From assembly GCA_011391755.1 (NCBI GenBank), contig JAABPZ010000085.1, positions 1 through 6,505 of the forward strand: a stretch of DNA of 6,505 bases. Direction: 5' to 3'. Origin of the DNA: Methanothrix sp. Its GTDB lineage: Archaea > Halobacteriota > Methanosarcinia > Methanotrichales > Methanotrichaceae. The notes beneath the pieces are model-generated. The model saw only the letters and a program-made list of their open reading frames with translations. It had not been told where the DNA came from and ran no database searches. Each line of letters starts with the position of its first letter. Positions within the stretch are counted from its first letter, which is position 1. Positions 5,833 through 6,505 of the stretch are shown here, one piece after another. A program made the position numbers and the translations under genes.

Positions 5833-6505
5833 TTAAGCCACCTCCGAAAGGATGGGTAGACCGGCCCGAATTACTTTCGCATGGGGGAGATATGCATCCT
5901 GCACCGCGTAGTTGGCGATCTGAATGCTGTAGTACTTGGCGAACTTCTCCTCCAGATCAACCATGAGCCGGTCAGCCTCCGGCTGCGGCACTGCGGCATC
6001 CACCCAGAAGGTCCTGCCAGGCGGCGTAGCCAGGATCTGGCCCTCCTTGGATACGACGACGCCTCCCTTGATGGTGTACTTGGCATTAGCCAGGGCTTTC
6101 TTAACCAGGACATGATCCAAACTCGTGTCCACCTCCTCTGGCCGCAGGTTGTAGATGGACACATCACCATCAGCGCCCGGTCCCAGGTGTCCCTTGTCCT
6201 CCAATCCCAGGACCCGTGCCGGAGCGGCACGGGTCATGATGGCGATATCCGTCCAGTCCATCTCCCTCTCGATGCCGGCCAGTGTGGTGCGTTTGGGCAC
6301 CTGCTCATGCAGCGTAGCTATCTCCGCCTCCCTCTTGAGCCGGCTCATGAGCAGTGTGATGACCTCCGGATAGTTAACAAAGGGGCTGCCGTTGGGATGG
6401 TCTGTGGTCATGAGCACCTTCCAGGGATCTTTGACCAGCAAGGCCAATTCCAGGCCAATGGCCCACTGTACGGCATTGACCAGCATCTTTCTGAAGTAAT
6501 TCATG
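5833..6505 (-). CDS. fwdA: Formylmethanofuran dehydrogenase subunit A, C-terminal part
   Basis: The last 223 codons of FwdA/FmdA; the gene continues beyond the right edge and the Met at 6504 is internal. FwdA is an amidohydrolase-fold subunit with a dinuclear metal centre. It condenses formate, delivered by an internal tunnel from the FwdBD site, with methanofuran. The fragment holds MTTDHPNGSPF (32-42), with the conserved metal-site aspartate D35, followed by the amidohydrolase C-terminal pattern: a helix with AAPARVLGL (93-101), then DKGHLGPGADGDVSIYNL, where the beta-sandwich returns, and GGVVVSKEGQIL. About 40% of a typical FwdA of roughly 570 residues is seen. It is intact up to TAA at 5835-5833, which abuts the fwdC ATG. 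Confidence 0.95.
   Translation of the reverse strand, partial: MNYFRKMLVNAVQWAIGLELALLVKDPWKVLMTTDHPNGSPFVNYPEVITLLMSRLKREAEIATLHEQVPKRTTLAGIEREMDWTDIAIMTRAAPARVLGLEDKGHLGPGADGDVSIYNLRPEEVDTSLDHVLVKKALANAKYTIKGGVVVSKEGQILATPPGRTFWVDAAVPQPEADRLMVDLEEKFAKYYSIQIANYAVQDAYLPHAKVIRAGLPILSEVA
5838..5845 (-). promoter_or_regulatory. Ribosome binding site of fwdC inside the end of fwdA
   Basis: GGAGGTGG on the minus strand, five bases before the fwdC ATG. It lies within the last sense codons of fwdA (Ser-Glu-Val-Ala-stop), so the two cistrons are translationally linked and made in similar amounts, as expected for subunits of one complex. Confidence 0.85.

Noticed and set aside
1..6505. CRISPR array, tRNA gene, insertion sequence or att site
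   Set aside because: No regularly spaced repeats, tRNA-like cloverleaf, transposase frame or flanking direct repeats were found by eye.

Overview
The window looks like a piece of a methanogenic archaeal chromosome, most likely Methanosarcinales and perhaps the Methanothrix (Methanosaeta) group. The order-level guess is inference. What the sequence shows directly is a formylmethanofuran dehydrogenase pair (fwdA-fwdC), an archaeal PurP-family formate ligase, Shine-Dalgarno sequences matching the archaeal 16S tail (GGAGGTG, GAGGTG) and AT-rich TATA-like boxes. No RNA genes, CRISPR arrays or transposase genes were seen.

Right half (3452-6505, all minus strand, read right to left): the 3' end of fwdA, fwdC starting with no gap after the fwdA stop (TAA-ATG), a 57-bp spacer, a PurP paralogue with a good Shine-Dalgarno, and a small PH-domain-like protein whose ATG overlaps the purP stop by one base (TAATG). 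This reads as one operon. FwdA handles formate and formyl-methanofuran, and PurP-family enzymes ligate formate, so the operon may be organised around one-carbon units at the formate level. The PurP copy has lost the glycine-rich ATP-grasp loop expected of the classical enzyme, so it may do something other than IMP synthesis.

Middle (2493-3451): a minus-strand TudS/DUF523-related Fe-S desulfidase candidate (2810-3253) diverges from a 47-residue plus-strand ORF (3300-3443) that looks like an antitoxin or its remnant. Between their start codons lies a perfect 8-bp inverted repeat made of TATA-like sequence. Left of the TudS gene is about 300 bp without a convincing gene but with several inverted repeats.

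Left (1-2492): one minus-strand reading frame starts at 2392 and leaves the window open at base 1 after 797 codons. It has an N-terminal PD-(D/E)xK-type nuclease-like domain (E21, D61/D62, QVK 80-82), then a STAND/NACHT-like ATPase (Walker A GPAGCGKS at 320-327, Walker B near 383-388, sensor TSR 419-421) and a helical C-terminal region cut by the window edge. This architecture is typical of antiphage STAND sensors of the Avs kind. A 32-codon ORF with its own Shine-Dalgarno, partly inside a hairpin and downstream of a TATA-like box, overlaps the start of this gene by 11 bp. The left part therefore reads as an accessory defence locus beside core methanogenesis genes.
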